NCBI GenBank assembly: GCA_038203635.1
Contig: JBBRDT010000004.1
Coordinates: 10,138-74,137, forward strand
Length of the DNA: 64,000 nucleotides
DNA from: DASRIA01 sp038203635
GTDB lineage: Bacteria > Actinomycetota > Thermoleophilia > Solirubrobacterales > JBBDJG01
Reading direction: 5' to 3'
The position numbers were made by a program, and so were the translations under genes. The stretch's first letter is position 1, and every line of letters starts with the position of its first letter. Shown here one piece after another: positions 24,291 to 32,620 of the stretch. The notes beneath the pieces were generated by a model. That model had not been told where the DNA came from, searched no databases, and worked only from the letters and a program-made list of their open reading frames with translations.

Positions 24291-27155
24291 TCACTTCCCC
24301 GACGTCCGCAGAGTCAAAGTGGTCCGGTTGGTGCGCATCGCCGCGTTGGCAGCGTCACGGCGCACCTTCAGCACAGCCTGAACACGCAGCCGCTTCTTGC
24401 GCTTGATGACGTTGCGCCCGCTCTTCGCGACGCGCATTGACACGGTCAGCCGCCCGAGCGTGCCGGAGAAGGACTTCCGGCCGAGGTTCAGGCGGCGCGC
24501 CTTGCCTTTGCCGGACTTCACACGCCCGGCGCTGCGAAGCTGGATCGTTCCCCTGGCTTTGAAGGCGCAGGTCATGCGCAGCCGCACGAGACCGCTGCGC
24601 GACATCTTCACCGACCTCGATGTCGGGACACAGATGCCGGCCTGCCGGACTCCGCTGGCCTCGCAGCCGGAGCCGATCTCGTCGGACGGATCCGCCGTGG
24701 TCTTGTCGGTACCGCCTCCGCAGGTGGCCGCGCCGGCTGCGCCGTCTGCGATGTTGATCTTGTCGTCGCCCGATCCGGTGCGCACGCTCTCGACGTCGGT
24801 GCGGACCTGATCGTTCTCGCCCTTTTCGCCGTCGTCCGGCGCTCCAAGCGTGTCCACCGTCACGTCGCCGCTGCGACTTGCATAGGAGACCACGTCGACC
24901 CCGTCGCCGCCGGACATGGTGTCTGCGCCGAGGCCGCCGTCGAGGACGTCGGTCCCCGTGAAGCCGCGGAGGGTGTCGTTGCCCGCGCCCCCGTTAAGCA
25001 TGTCGTCGCCCTCGGCGCCGTCCAGCGTGTCGCCGCCCGCGTCGCCGTTGATGATGTCGTTCCCGAGGTCGCCGGCGAGCCAGTCGTCACCCTCCGCTCC
25101 GGAGATCCGGTCGTTGCCGGCGCGGCCGTTGATGAAGTTGTTCTTCGCGTCGCCGGTCAGCACGTCGTCGAACGCGGACCCGCCGATGCTCTCGACGTCA
25201 CCCGCGATCACGTCGTTCTCGCCAGCCATCCCGTCGCCGCCCGGTGTCGCGAGGGACACGTCGACCGGGCCGGGGTGCCCAAAGTACTCGGCGGTATCGA
25301 CGCCCACGCCGCCGACGAGGAGATCCGCTCCACGCCCGCCGTTCAAAATGTCGTTGCCGCCGCCGCCGTCGATGAACCCGTCACCGTCGTTGGCGTTGAG
25401 CCTGTCGTTGTCGAGGCCCCCGATCAGGCTTTCGATCGAGCCCGCCACGTTGTCTCCCGCGCCGGTGCTGCCGTCGTCGGCGGCGCCGTTGAGCGTGACA
25501 CTCACGGGAGTCGTGGCGTCCGAGAAGTCCGCTGTGTCGCTACCGTCGCCGCCCTCATAGGAGTCGCCGCCGAAGCCGCCGAACAGATAGTCGTCGCCGA
25601 GGCCGCCGTCCATGACGTCGCCACCCTCACCGCCCTCGAGGGTGTCGGCGCCCGCGTCGCCGCCGAGCTGGTCGCCGCCGCCGTGACCTTGGATCTGGTC
25701 GTCTCCGGGGCCGCCGAGCAGCACATTGGGGCCCGAGTCGCCCTTCAGGATGTCATTGCCGTTCCCGCCGATCACACCCTCGACGTCGGGCATGATCTGG
25801 TCGCTCACGTTGTTGGCCGGGTTCAGGTCGCGAGCAGACCCGTCGTTCGCCGCGCCGTCGAGCGTGGCAGTGACCGCATCTGCGCGACCCTCGTACGAGG
25901 CCGCGTCGAAAAGACCGTCGCCTCCGATCAGGACGTCGCCTCCGAGGCTGCCGTCCAGCACGTCGTTGCCGCCGCCACCGTTGAGGACGTTCTCGCCCGC
26001 GGGCTCGACCCGCGGACCCCGACCGTAGAGCGCGTCGGGGTCGTTGCCGACCAGCACGTCGTCGTAAGGAGAGCCGACGACGTTCTCGATGTCCTCGCCT
26101 ATGCAGTCGTTCTCGCCGGGGACGCCGTCATCGGCCGTACAGTCGCGGCGCAGCTCGGGCTCGCCCGGAGCGAGCCCTGCCGGATCCTTCCGGCAGGACG
26201 CGACCGTGAGGTAGGAGTCGGCGAGGCAGGGCTTGCCGTTGAACGAGCCTCCCTTTTGCGTGGGGCGGCAGTCCTTGCGCGCTCCGAGCGACAGAATCGC
26301 GTCGGTGGAGAAGACGTCCGGATCGGTCGCGAGCACGCCGTCCAGCGTGACCGTCACGCCCTGGGGGTGGTCCGAGTATTCGACGGTGTCCTTGCCCACA
26401 CCGCCGCAGATCGTGTCCGAGCCTGGGCCCCCGTCGAAGGTATCAGGGCCGAGGCCGCCGATCAGCTCGTCGTTGCCCATGCCGCCCACGATCCTCTCGA
26501 TGCCGATGAGGCCGTCGGTCGTTGTGTCGTCATCGGTGGTCCCGCCTGCCCCCGGCTCGAGGTCTACCTTGATCGACCCCGTGCGGTCCTCATATGTGGC
26601 TGTGTCGAATCCCCGTCCGCCGTTCACCGTGTCCGCGCACCGACGCGTCCCGGTGGTTCTGCAGGTGGCGGGGTCGATGCCGCCGGTGCCGCTGTTGAGC
26701 ACGTCGTTGTCGCCGGACTCGCCGTCAGCGGTGTCGCCGAAGAGGTTGTCAGGACCCGCGCCGCCGTGGAGGAAGTCTTTACCGAGACCACCGTTGATCG
26801 TGTCTGCGCCGGAGCTGCCCCTAAGGCTGTCGTCACCGTCCAATCCGTTGATGATGGCCTCGTTGACGGTGGCTGAGGTGCAGGTGACGTCGACGCCCGC
26901 TTGTAGACACCCGGCACCGGCAGTGACGCCGGCCGCGTCCGACACGGTGTAGACGCCACCGACGCCGCCGGAGACGCTGACCGTGATCACGTTGTTGGCG
27001 GCGTCGCCGTCGACGATCACCTTGGCCCCGGCGACCCGCGCCGTCGTTGCGAGCGCGCCGGCCGGAAACGCCGCGAGCAGCACGAGAGCCGACACCACCA
27101 CGATGCGGAGCGCAGTCGCGCGGCCGCTCAGACCCACTACCTCGATCTTTCTCAC
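24291..27155 (-). CDS. RTX-type calcium-binding repeat protein, exported
   Basis: I prefer the GTG at 27155, which gives a signal peptide (core IVVVSALVLLAAFPAGALA) after a short basic N-region and a 954-residue protein; the frame is open up to 27260, where an ATG would add 35 residues without export features. Most of the protein is glycine/aspartate nonapeptide repeats of the GGxGxDxLxGG type (for example LNGGGGNDVLDGS and LYGRGP blocks), which form calcium-filled beta-rolls. The final 100 residues are basic (GKGKARRLNLGRKSFSG, VIKRKKRLRVQ), like two other exported proteins here. No type I secretion genes are nearby and a Sec signal is present, so export is probably by Sec. Likely an extracellular matrix or surface-layer-like protein. 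Confidence 0.87.
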   Translation of the reverse strand: MRKIEVVGLSGRATALRIVVVSALVLLAAFPAGALATTARVAGAKVIVDGDAANNVITVSVSGGVGGVYTVSDAAGVTAGAGCLQAGVDVTCTSATVNEAIINGLDGDDSLRGSSGADTINGGLGKDFLHGGAGPDNLFGDTADGESGDNDVLNSGTGGIDPATCRTTGTRRCADTVNGGRGFDTATYEDRTGSIKVDLEPGAGGTTDDDTTTDGLIGIERIVGGMGNDELIGGLGPDTFDGGPGSDTICGGVGKDTVEYSDHPQGVTVTLDGVLATDPDVFSTDAILSLGARKDCRPTQKGGSFNGKPCLADSYLTVASCRKDPAGLAPGEPELRRDCTADDGVPGENDCIGEDIENVVGSPYDDVLVGNDPDALYGRGPRVEPAGENVLNGGGGNDVLDGSLGGDVLIGGDGLFDAASYEGRADAVTATLDGAANDGSARDLNPANNVSDQIMPDVEGVIGGNGNDILKGDSGPNVLLGGPGDDQIQGHGGGDQLGGDAGADTLEGGEGGDVMDGGLGDDYLFGGFGGDSYEGGDGSDTADFSDATTPVSVTLNGAADDGSTGAGDNVAGSIESLIGGLDNDRLNANDGDGFIDGGGGNDILNGGRGADLLVGGVGVDTAEYFGHPGPVDVSLATPGGDGMAGENDVIAGDVESIGGSAFDDVLTGDAKNNFINGRAGNDRISGAEGDDWLAGDLGNDIINGDAGGDTLDGAEGDDMLNGGAGNDTLRGFTGTDVLDGGLGADTMSGGDGVDVVSYASRSGDVTVDTLGAPDDGEKGENDQVRTDVESVRTGSGDDKINIADGAAGAATCGGGTDKTTADPSDEIGSGCEASGVRQAGICVPTSRSVKMSRSGLVRLRMTCAFKARGTIQLRSAGRVKSGKGKARRLNLGRKSFSGTLGRLTVSMRVAKSGRNVIKRKKRLRVQAVLKVRRDAANAAMRTNRTTLTLRTSGK

Positions 27156-27627
27156 TCTCCCAAGAACCTCTCCCGCGTCCCTTGCGAGACGCCCCCTCGA
27201 AACATACCTAATTGGAGGGGAAACGCGTCGGCTGTCGACCACGCGGTCGAACATCCGCATTGACTATAGAACCTCTATGCAGGATGTGCGCAATTTCGTC
27301 ATGCGGTGCAACACCGGTAGCCCTCCCTCTCCGACCGGCACGTTCCAGACGATAAAGCAGCCCTCGAGAAGCTGCGCCAGTCGATTCAGGCGCGGCACAC
27401 GAGCGGTCGGCGGCACTACTTTTACGCGGCCCTTTTTACGCTGCAAAAACCCCGCTTAGCGGAGCAAATTAAGGGCGTCGGCAGTACCCAAAAGTACGCC
27501 ACCAGAGCCAAGTTTCTGTGCTAGAGTCGGCCACGGTTCGCCCCTACCTAAGTTTGACGGCGAGGGGTAAATGTAATCAAAGAGCATGGAAGCTCGGACC
27601 ACCCCCTTCGGGGGAGGGAGGCGTTAT
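27156..27627. other. Long divergent intergenic region with a structured leader
   Basis: This 472-nt gap lies between two divergently transcribed genes for exported proteins and is visibly A/T-richer than its surroundings around 27410-27600. It should hold promoters for both. A TAGAGT at 27522-27527 is a possible -10 toward the right but has no clear -35. The right end (27541-27627) can fold into a leader hairpin (arms 27541-27545 and 27563-27567) followed by the hairpin and ribosome-binding site listed separately. No open frame with protein-like composition was found. Confidence 0.45.
27601..27627 (+). promoter_or_regulatory. UUCG hairpin overlapping a strong ribosome-binding site
   Basis: A run of five C, then TTC, then five G (about 27602-27614) forms a 4-bp C/G stem capped by a UUCG tetraloop. 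It runs directly into GGGAGGGAGG (to 27621), 6 nt before the ATG at 27628. Such a stem next to the Shine-Dalgarno could stabilise the mRNA or modulate initiation. Confidence 0.55.
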
Positions 27628-28389
27628 ATGCGTATCAAGAAGAGGATTGCGCTGCCCATGGCTTTCGCCATGTCGGCGGTCGTGATGTTGGCGATTGCCT
27701 CGTTGGGCAACGCCACTCACAGTGTGCCCTTGAATGCAAGTCCAATCAAGGTCTCGTTGGTGCCGGTCTACAACAACTGCCCCGGCACCGGCGGTTTGAC
27801 TCACGGGACGCCCTTGGCGGCCCCGTCCTGTGCGCCGGTATTGACAGGGACAGGAGCACAGATTGCCGAACCAAGCCCCAATGGCACCTCGGCGGGCAGC
27901 GCTACGCTCAAGGTGTTGCCGGGTGTCCCGGGTCCGCCTGACGACTCCGACGTGGCGGTCAAGTCCAAGATCACGGACGTTCGCTGTGCCGCCGGCGCCA
28001 CAACCGCCTGCGGTAGCGCGAATACGGCTGGGTCCCCCGACTACGTGGGTGGCCTGCAGGGGAGCGCGGTGATCCGGATCACCGACCACTACAACGGCGT
28101 GACGGGTTCGTGTCCGCCGACTTGCATAACCCCCGCAACGGTGTTCGACCTGCCGTTCTCAGTCACCTACGCCGTTGCCGGTTGCGTTGCTTCGCCGGGC
28201 GACCCCAGCATCGGTACGAAGTGCACCGCGGACACGTCCGCTAACGCAGCGGTTCCGGGTGCGGTCAAGGATGGTCAGCGTGCCGATGTTGAGGTGCGGA
28301 CCATCTTCATCAACGACGGTGGTCCCGATGGCATCGTGTCCCCGGGTACGACCTCGCAGTTCATGACCCAGGGAATCTTCATTCCCTAG
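27628..28389 (+). CDS. Exported protein of an unnamed beta-domain family
   Basis: ATG at 27628 is chosen because of the strong ribosome-binding site and because it yields a signal peptide (MRIKKRIALP, hydrophobic core, cleavage near GNATH, residues about 27-31). The mature part of about 220 residues contains KVSLVPVYNNC, an LPGVPGPPDDSDV segment, VIRITDHYN, VFDLPFSV and a terminal QGIFIP. The same sequence of landmarks occurs in the C-terminal half of the PD40 protein at 41838, so this is a real domain family with four spaced cysteines. No function is recognised. A perfect terminator follows at 28424. Confidence 0.82.
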   Translation: MRIKKRIALPMAFAMSAVVMLAIASLGNATHSVPLNASPIKVSLVPVYNNCPGTGGLTHGTPLAAPSCAPVLTGTGAQIAEPSPNGTSAGSATLKVLPGVPGPPDDSDVAVKSKITDVRCAAGATTACGSANTAGSPDYVGGLQGSAVIRITDHYNGVTGSCPPTCITPATVFDLPFSVTYAVAGCVASPGDPSIGTKCTADTSANAAVPGAVKDGQRADVEVRTIFINDGGPDGIVSPGTTSQFMTQGIFIP

Positions 28390-28423
28390 TCACGAGTCGA
28401 AGCGCTCACTGAGCGCGATTGGT

Positions 28424-28458
28424 AAAGACCGGGAGTGGGCCTACCACTCCCGGTCTTT
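28424..28458 (+). terminator. Rho-independent terminator
   Basis: A perfect 15-bp stem (arms 28424-28438 and 28444-28458) encloses a 5-nt loop; the distal arm ends in TTT and is followed by an A/T-rich CTATTTT. It lies 35 nt after the preceding stop. Its right arm is also the first part of the duplicated block that follows. Confidence 0.85.
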
Positions 28459-28519
28459 CGCTATTTTGGACCCTGTTTTTCTGATCCGCCTACCAACGAT
28501 CTCTCGTAGGAGTCAATTG

Positions 28520-29068
28520 ATGAAACCGCCGTTCGTCTGCAGCAGAGGCCCCCGACTGGCGCTGATCGCCGTGCTGGCACTCGGTACTGTCGCCGCGCTC
28601 GGATGCGGCGATGACAAGGGCAGTGGCAGCAGCAGTGGCAGCAGCGGCGGCAAGGGCGGTGGCAAAAGCGAGTTCGAAGTGGGTGGGAAGGTCGACCACT
28701 TCGCCGGTCCGACTCCACTGGTGGTGCGGTTGAAGGCCACCACCAAGAACGCACAGGGCGACGTCGTTTACCGGTGGCGATTCGACGACGGGACCTCGAG
28801 CGCGAAGGCCGAGGTCACTCATACGTTCAAGCGGGCCGGCTACTACCAGGTGCTCCTGGACGGCTACGACGAGACTGGCAAGCGCGACGTCCATGCCTTC
28901 GTCTTCGGAGCCTGGCCGCCCGGCCAGTGGGCCAGGGCCCAGGACGCCACGCTTACGCAGAAGGGCGCAGCCCGTACACAGAAGGTGCAGCAGGCGCGCA
29001 CCGACAAGCGCCGCAAGGAGCTGCTTGTGGAGCTGCGTCGCAAGGCGCGCGAGCAGATCGCGGGCTGA
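28520..29068 (+). CDS. PKD-domain lipoprotein, copy 1
   Basis: The ATG at 28520 has a TAGGAG ribosome-binding site 7 nt upstream. The 182-residue protein begins with a lipoprotein signal ending in the lipobox AALGC at about residue 29, so it is anchored outside the cell membrane. A Gly/Ser/Lys-rich tether precedes a PKD-like beta domain (YRWRFDDGTSS, then EVTHTFKRAGYYQV), a fold used for protein or glycan contacts at cell surfaces. The C-terminal 50 residues are highly basic and helical (KVQQARTDKRRKELL). It converges with the next gene with 13 nt between the stops. A paralogue lies at 30574. Function unknown; surface adhesion or cell-wall association is likely. Confidence 0.85.
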   Translation: MKPPFVCSRGPRLALIAVLALGTVAALGCGDDKGSGSSSGSSGGKGGGKSEFEVGGKVDHFAGPTPLVVRLKATTKNAQGDVVYRWRFDDGTSSAKAEVTHTFKRAGYYQVLLDGYDETGKRDVHAFVFGAWPPGQWARAQDATLTQKGAARTQKVQQARTDKRRKELLVELRRKAREQIAG

Positions 29069-29081
29069 GCGCCCCTAGCGC

Positions 29082-29474
29082 CTAGCTCTGCTGCTGGAGT
29101 GCCGCTTCGAGCACTCCGGCTTGCTGGCGCCCGTCGCGGCCACACTTGCGCAGCGCCGTGGTCTCTTCCTGCATGACCTGCTTCATCGTCAGCGACTTCT
29201 TCTCGATCGGGATCTCGAGCTTGGCGTCCGGGTTCTCGCGGTAGACCCTCGCCAGATCACGCACCGAAGTGAGCATCGTCTCGAAGGAGCGGTCGAACAG
29301 GTCGCTGGGCTCGGTCTGGTAGAGGGAGCAGAAATCGCCGATGTCGGCGCGCGCCTGGATCACGCTCAGCTTCTCGTTGGCCGACAGGCCGCCCTCGTCC
29401 CCGCCGCCGCAGCCTGCTAACAGCAGTGCTCCGGCGACCACTACGCAGATCATCGATGCCCATCTGGCGCTCAT
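29082..29474 (-). CDS. Small lipoprotein, copy 1
   Basis: The 130-residue protein starts with ATG at 29474 and has a lipoprotein signal with lipobox LLAGC, followed by GGGDEGG. The rest is mainly helical: VIQARADIGDFCSLY, a hydrophobic/charged stretch with LFDRSFETMLTSVRDLARVY, and TLRKCG-like ALRKCGRDGRQQAG near the end. Two cysteines beyond the lipid-modified one could pair. No known domain is recognised. It is convergent with the PKD lipoprotein and divergent from the GT4 gene, with only 29 nt before that start. The copy at 31092 keeps the same length and pattern, which argues that both are under selection. Confidence 0.8.
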   Translation of the reverse strand: MSARWASMICVVVAGALLLAGCGGGDEGGLSANEKLSVIQARADIGDFCSLYQTEPSDLFDRSFETMLTSVRDLARVYRENPDAKLEIPIEKKSLTMKQVMQEETTALRKCGRDGRQQAGVLEAALQQQS

Positions 29475-29503
29475 GCGGTGCGTAACTGTATAAGGTCGCC
29501 CGC

Positions 29504-30496
29504 TTGAAGCGGATCTTGTTCGTCTTCAACCGTGAGTCGAGCTTTGTCACGATCGACCGGACGGTTCTCGAGCAGCGCTGGAGCGTCGAATCCTGGCGCC
29601 AGCAGGGACCGTTGGTCAATCTCCCGCGGCTGGTGCGGGAGGTTTCGCGCAGCGATCTCGTGTTCGGGTGGTTCGCGTCCTGGCACACCTTCCTGCCGGT
29701 CGCACTGGCCTGGGTGATGCGCAAGCCGTCGGTGATCGTGATCGGCGGCTACGACACGGCCCGCATGCCGGAGATCGGCTACGGACTCCAGCAGCGGGGG
29801 GCGATGCGACGGGTGAGCCGCTGGGTCATGCGGCACGCGACACGCCTCGTGACGAACTCCCACTACAGCCGCGCCGAGGCGGCCGCCAACGTCGGTATCG
29901 ACCCGCAACGCATCACCGTCGTCTACCACGGCGTGCCGGATCCGTTCGGGGAGCTTTCGTCTACACAGCGCGAGCCCATAGCTCTGACCGTCGGGGTCGT
30001 CGATCGTCCCAACCTGGAGCGGAAGGGCCTGCGGTCCTTCGTCCAGGCCGCGACGCACCTGCCGGATGTCGCTTTCGTCCTTGCCGGGCGGTGGGACGAC
30101 GCGTCGGCCGACGAGCTGCGCGATCACGCGCCCCCCAACGTGACCCTCACGGGCTGGGTGGAGCAGGATGTGCTGAACCGGCACATGCGACATGCCTCGG
30201 TGTACGTCCAGGCCTCGGCGCACGAAGGGTTCGGAATGTCGGTGGCCGAGGCGATGCTCGCCGGCTGCATCCCCGTGACAACACGGGCGGGCGCCCTTCC
30301 GGAGGTGGTGGACGAGATCGGCGTGCAGGTGGACGACGCGGACCCGCGTCGGCTGGCCCAGGGGATCGAGCAGGCGCTTGCGATGGACTACGGGGCACGG
30401 GAGCGCGCCCGGCGACGTGTCCTCGACTGCTTCAGCCTCGACGCGCGCAGCCGCGGCCTGCACGAGGTTGTGGCAGAGGCGCTCGGGGAATCGTGA
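29504..30496 (+). CDS. Family 4 glycosyltransferase between duplicated blocks
   Basis: A TTG at 29504 starts LKRILFVFNRESSFV directly at the N-terminal Rossmann strand; no in-frame ATG or GTG gives a better start. Of 330 residues, the N-terminal domain binds acceptor (ITVVYHGVPDPF closes it) and the C-terminal domain binds donor (VGVVDRPNLERKGL, YVQASAHEGFGMSVAEAM with the catalytic-lobe Glu). It is a GT-B retaining-type GT4 fold. It sits alone between two 1-kb repeats carrying lipoprotein genes. TATAAG at 29489-29494, at the end of the repeat, may be a -10 element for a leaderless or short-leader transcript. Acceptor and sugar unknown. Confidence 0.85.
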   Translation: MKRILFVFNRESSFVTIDRTVLEQRWSVESWRQQGPLVNLPRLVREVSRSDLVFGWFASWHTFLPVALAWVMRKPSVIVIGGYDTARMPEIGYGLQQRGAMRRVSRWVMRHATRLVTNSHYSRAEAAANVGIDPQRITVVYHGVPDPFGELSSTQREPIALTVGVVDRPNLERKGLRSFVQAATHLPDVAFVLAGRWDDASADELRDHAPPNVTLTGWVEQDVLNRHMRHASVYVQASAHEGFGMSVAEAMLAGCIPVTTRAGALPEVVDEIGVQVDDADPRRLAQGIEQALAMDYGARERARRRVLDCFSLDARSRGLHEVVAEALGES

Positions 30497-30573
30497 CCCG
30501 CCACTTCCGGTTTTCGCTATTTTGGACCCGGTTCTTGATCCGCTTGCCAACGATCTCTCGTAGGAGTCAATTG

Positions 30574-31086
30574 ATGAAACTGCCGTTCGACCGAAGTAGA
30601 GGCCCCCGGCTGGCGCTGATCACCTTGCTGGCTCTCGGCGCTGTCGCCGCGCTGGGATGCGGCGATGACAAGAGCGACAGCAAGGGTCGGTTGAAGGTGA
30701 CCGGCGACGTCGACCACTTTGCCGGCCCGACTCCACTGGTGGTGCGATTGAAGGCCTCCTCCAAGAACGGGGACGGCGACATCCTGTACCGGTGGCGGTT
30801 CGACGACGGCACCTCGAGCACGAAGAGCGAGGTCACCCATACGTTCCCGCGGGCGGGCTACTACCAGGTGATCCTGGACGCCCGCGACGAGAGTGGCGAG
30901 AACGACCGCGAGTCGTTCCTGTTCGGAGCCTGGCCGCCCGCGCAGTGGTCGAGGGCGCAGACCACTCCACTCACGAAGAAGAGTGCAGCCCAAACACAGA
31001 AGGTGCAGCAGGCGCGCACCGACAAGCGCCGCAAGGAGCTCCGTGTGGAGCTGCGCCGCAGGGCACGCGAGCAGATCCAGGGCTGA
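30574..31086 (+). CDS. PKD-domain lipoprotein, copy 2
   Basis: The ATG at 30574 has the same TAGGAG leader as copy 1. The 170 residues keep the lipobox AALGC, the PKD segment (YRWRFDDGTSS, EVTHTFPRAGYYQV) and the basic helical end (TQKVQQARTDKRRKEL). The Gly/Ser/Lys tether after the lipobox is about 12 residues shorter than in copy 1, and the strand-loop after the PKD core differs, so the copies may have different partners. It converges on its neighbour with 5 nt between the stops. Confidence 0.85.
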   Translation: MKLPFDRSRGPRLALITLLALGAVAALGCGDDKSDSKGRLKVTGDVDHFAGPTPLVVRLKASSKNGDGDILYRWRFDDGTSSTKSEVTHTFPRAGYYQVILDARDESGENDRESFLFGAWPPAQWSRAQTTPLTKKSAAQTQKVQQARTDKRRKELRVELRRRAREQIQG

Positions 31087-31091
31087 GCGGT

Positions 31092-31484
31092 CTAGCTCTG
31101 CTGCCGGAGTGCCGCTTCGAGCACTCCGGCCTGCTGGCGCCCGTCGCGGCCGCACTTGCGCAGCGCCGTGGTTTCTTCCTGCATGACCTGCTTCATCGTC
31201 AGCGTCTTCTTCTCGGCCGGGATCTCGAGCTTCGCGTCCGGGTTCTCGCCGTAGACCCTGGCCAGGTCGCGCACCGCCGTCAGCATCGTCTCGTAGGAGC
31301 GGATGAACAGGTCGCTGGGCTCTGTCTTGTAGAGCGAGCAGAACTCGGCGATGTCCGTGCGCGCCTGGATCACGCTCACCTCGTCGCCCGAGAGGCCGCC
31401 CCCGTCGTCACCGCCGCCGCAGCCTGCGAACAGCAGTGCTCCGGCGACCACTACGCAGACCATCAATGTCCATCTGGCGCTCAC
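31092..31484 (-). CDS. Small lipoprotein, copy 2
   Basis: The GTG start at 31484 replaces the ATG of copy 1. Length (130 residues), lipobox LFAGC, GGGDDGGG tether, FCSLYKTEPSDLF, LARVYGENPDAKLEIP and ALRKCGRDGRQQAG are all retained. The substitutions lie largely in variable surface positions and third bases, consistent with purifying selection. Function unknown. Its pairing with the PKD lipoprotein in both copies suggests the two proteins work together. Confidence 0.8.
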   Translation of the reverse strand: MSARWTLMVCVVVAGALLFAGCGGGDDGGGLSGDEVSVIQARTDIAEFCSLYKTEPSDLFIRSYETMLTAVRDLARVYGENPDAKLEIPAEKKTLTMKQVMQEETTALRKCGRDGRQQAGVLEAALRQQS

Positions 31485-31585
31485 GCGGTGCGTAACTGTA
31501 CAGATCTGTCGGGCAGGTGGTCACGGTCCCTGCAGCCACGCGGAAGCACACGACCACGATGCTAATGTCGCCGCCCTTGGGAGCC

Positions 31586-32620
31586 GTGAGCACCGCCACC
31601 GTCAACCTCTTCAGCGATACGCAGACGCAGCCCACCGCGGCCATGCGGCACGCGATGGCGTACGCGGAGGTCGGCGACGAGCAGCGGCTCGCCGACCCGA
31701 CCGTGAACGCGCTTCAGGAACGCGTCGCCGAGCTGCTCGGCCACGAGGCGGCGCTGTTCCTCCCATCGGGAACGATGTGCAACGCGATCGCGTTCCGCCT
31801 GCACGTGCGACCCGGCGGTGACGAGGTGATCCTCGACCGGACGTCGCACCCGGTCTCATACGAGGCGGGCGGGCCGGCGGCGCTGTCGGGAGCGATGCTG
31901 AGCGTCCTCGATGGTGACGGCGGCGTCTTTACCGCGGCGCAGGTGGAGGGCGCCGTGCGCCCGGCCGGTGACCGGTACGGCCCCCGCTCGCGCCTGGTTT
32001 CGGTGGAGCAGACGACGAACATCGGCGGCGGCCGGGTCTGGCCGTTGGCGGACATACGGGCGGTGCTGGAAGTCGCGCGTCGCAACGGGATGCGCGCGCA
32101 CCTGGACGGGGCGCGGCTGATGAACGCCGTCGTCGCCGGCGGCGTCCCGGCGGCCGACTTCGCGAGCGGGTTCGATACCGCATGGATCGATCTGACCAAG
32201 GGACTCGGCGCGCCCGTCGGCGCTGTGCTGGCGGCGTCGCAAGAGCTGATCGAGGAAGCCTGGCGCTACAAGCAGATGATGGGCGGAGCGATGCGTCAGG
32301 CGGGCATCCTCGCCGCCGCAGGCCTGCACGCCCTCGACCACCATGTGGAGCGCCTGGCCGAGGACCACGCCAATGCACGGCGCCTCGCCGAAGGTCTCGC
32401 CGAGCTACCCGGTGTCGAGATCGACATCGCGCGCGTCCAGACCAACATTCTCGTGTTTGGAGTGCCCGACGCATACGGGTTGTGCGGCGCGCTCTACGAG
32501 CGCGGCGTGCAGCTGGCACCGCTGGGCCCGCAACGGCTGCGCGCGGTCACGCATCTGGACGTCGATGCCGGCGGCATCGACCGTGCCCTCACGGTTTTTC
32601 GTCAGCTGCTGGCTCCCTGA
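31586..32620 (+). CDS. Low-specificity L-threonine aldolase
   Basis: The 344-residue PLP enzyme cleaves L-threonine or L-allo-threonine to glycine and acetaldehyde. NLFSDTQTQPT near the N-terminus, VGDEQRLADPTVNALQERVAELLGHEAALFLPSGTM (in parts) and the Schiff-base Lys in IDLTKGLGAPVG are diagnostic of the aldolase branch of fold-type I aminotransferases; AHLDGARLMNA contains the PLP-ring Asp. The start is uncertain: GTG 31586 fits the family N-terminus, while ATGs at 31559 and 31565 would add 7-9 residues. It overlaps the convergent permease gene by about 30 nt. Confidence 0.9.
   Translation: MSTATVNLFSDTQTQPTAAMRHAMAYAEVGDEQRLADPTVNALQERVAELLGHEAALFLPSGTMCNAIAFRLHVRPGGDEVILDRTSHPVSYEAGGPAALSGAMLSVLDGDGGVFTAAQVEGAVRPAGDRYGPRSRLVSVEQTTNIGGGRVWPLADIRAVLEVARRNGMRAHLDGARLMNAVVAGGVPAADFASGFDTAWIDLTKGLGAPVGAVLAASQELIEEAWRYKQMMGGAMRQAGILAAAGLHALDHHVERLAEDHANARRLAEGLAELPGVEIDIARVQTNILVFGVPDAYGLCGALYERGVQLAPLGPQRLRAVTHLDVDAGGIDRALTVFRQLLAP

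Larger units (their letters stand above)
28449..29490. repeat. Segmental duplication, copy 1
   Basis: This block matches 30506-31500 over its whole length, from the TTCGCTATTTTGGACCC stretch and the AACGATCTCTCGTAGGAGTC leader through both lipoprotein genes to GCGTAACTGTA. The copies differ by many substitutions and small indels, notably in a Gly/Ser linker, so the event is old. A glycosyltransferase gene separates them. Confidence 0.9.
30506..31500. repeat. Segmental duplication, copy 2
   Basis: The counterpart of 28449-29490: same leader, PKD lipoprotein gene and convergent small lipoprotein gene, ending at the same GCGTAACTGTA. Immediately beyond, the sequences diverge. The left junction keeps a decayed form of the terminator arm (CCGGTTTTCGC), showing that the duplicated unit began inside the terminator. 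Confidence 0.9.

Noticed and set aside
22169..24406. A 745-codon + strand frame opposite the large exported protein
   Set aside because: Arg/Gly/Val-rich with no recognisable domain; the minus strand has a signal peptide and domain structure.
24900..26850. Regularly spaced repeats that might suggest a CRISPR array
   Set aside because: The period follows a glycine-rich nonapeptide coding repeat, with degenerate units and no spacer-like unique segments.
25275..26876. A 533-codon + strand frame within the RTX gene
   Set aside because: It is the reverse of the Gly/Asp repeat array, which forces a long open mirror frame.
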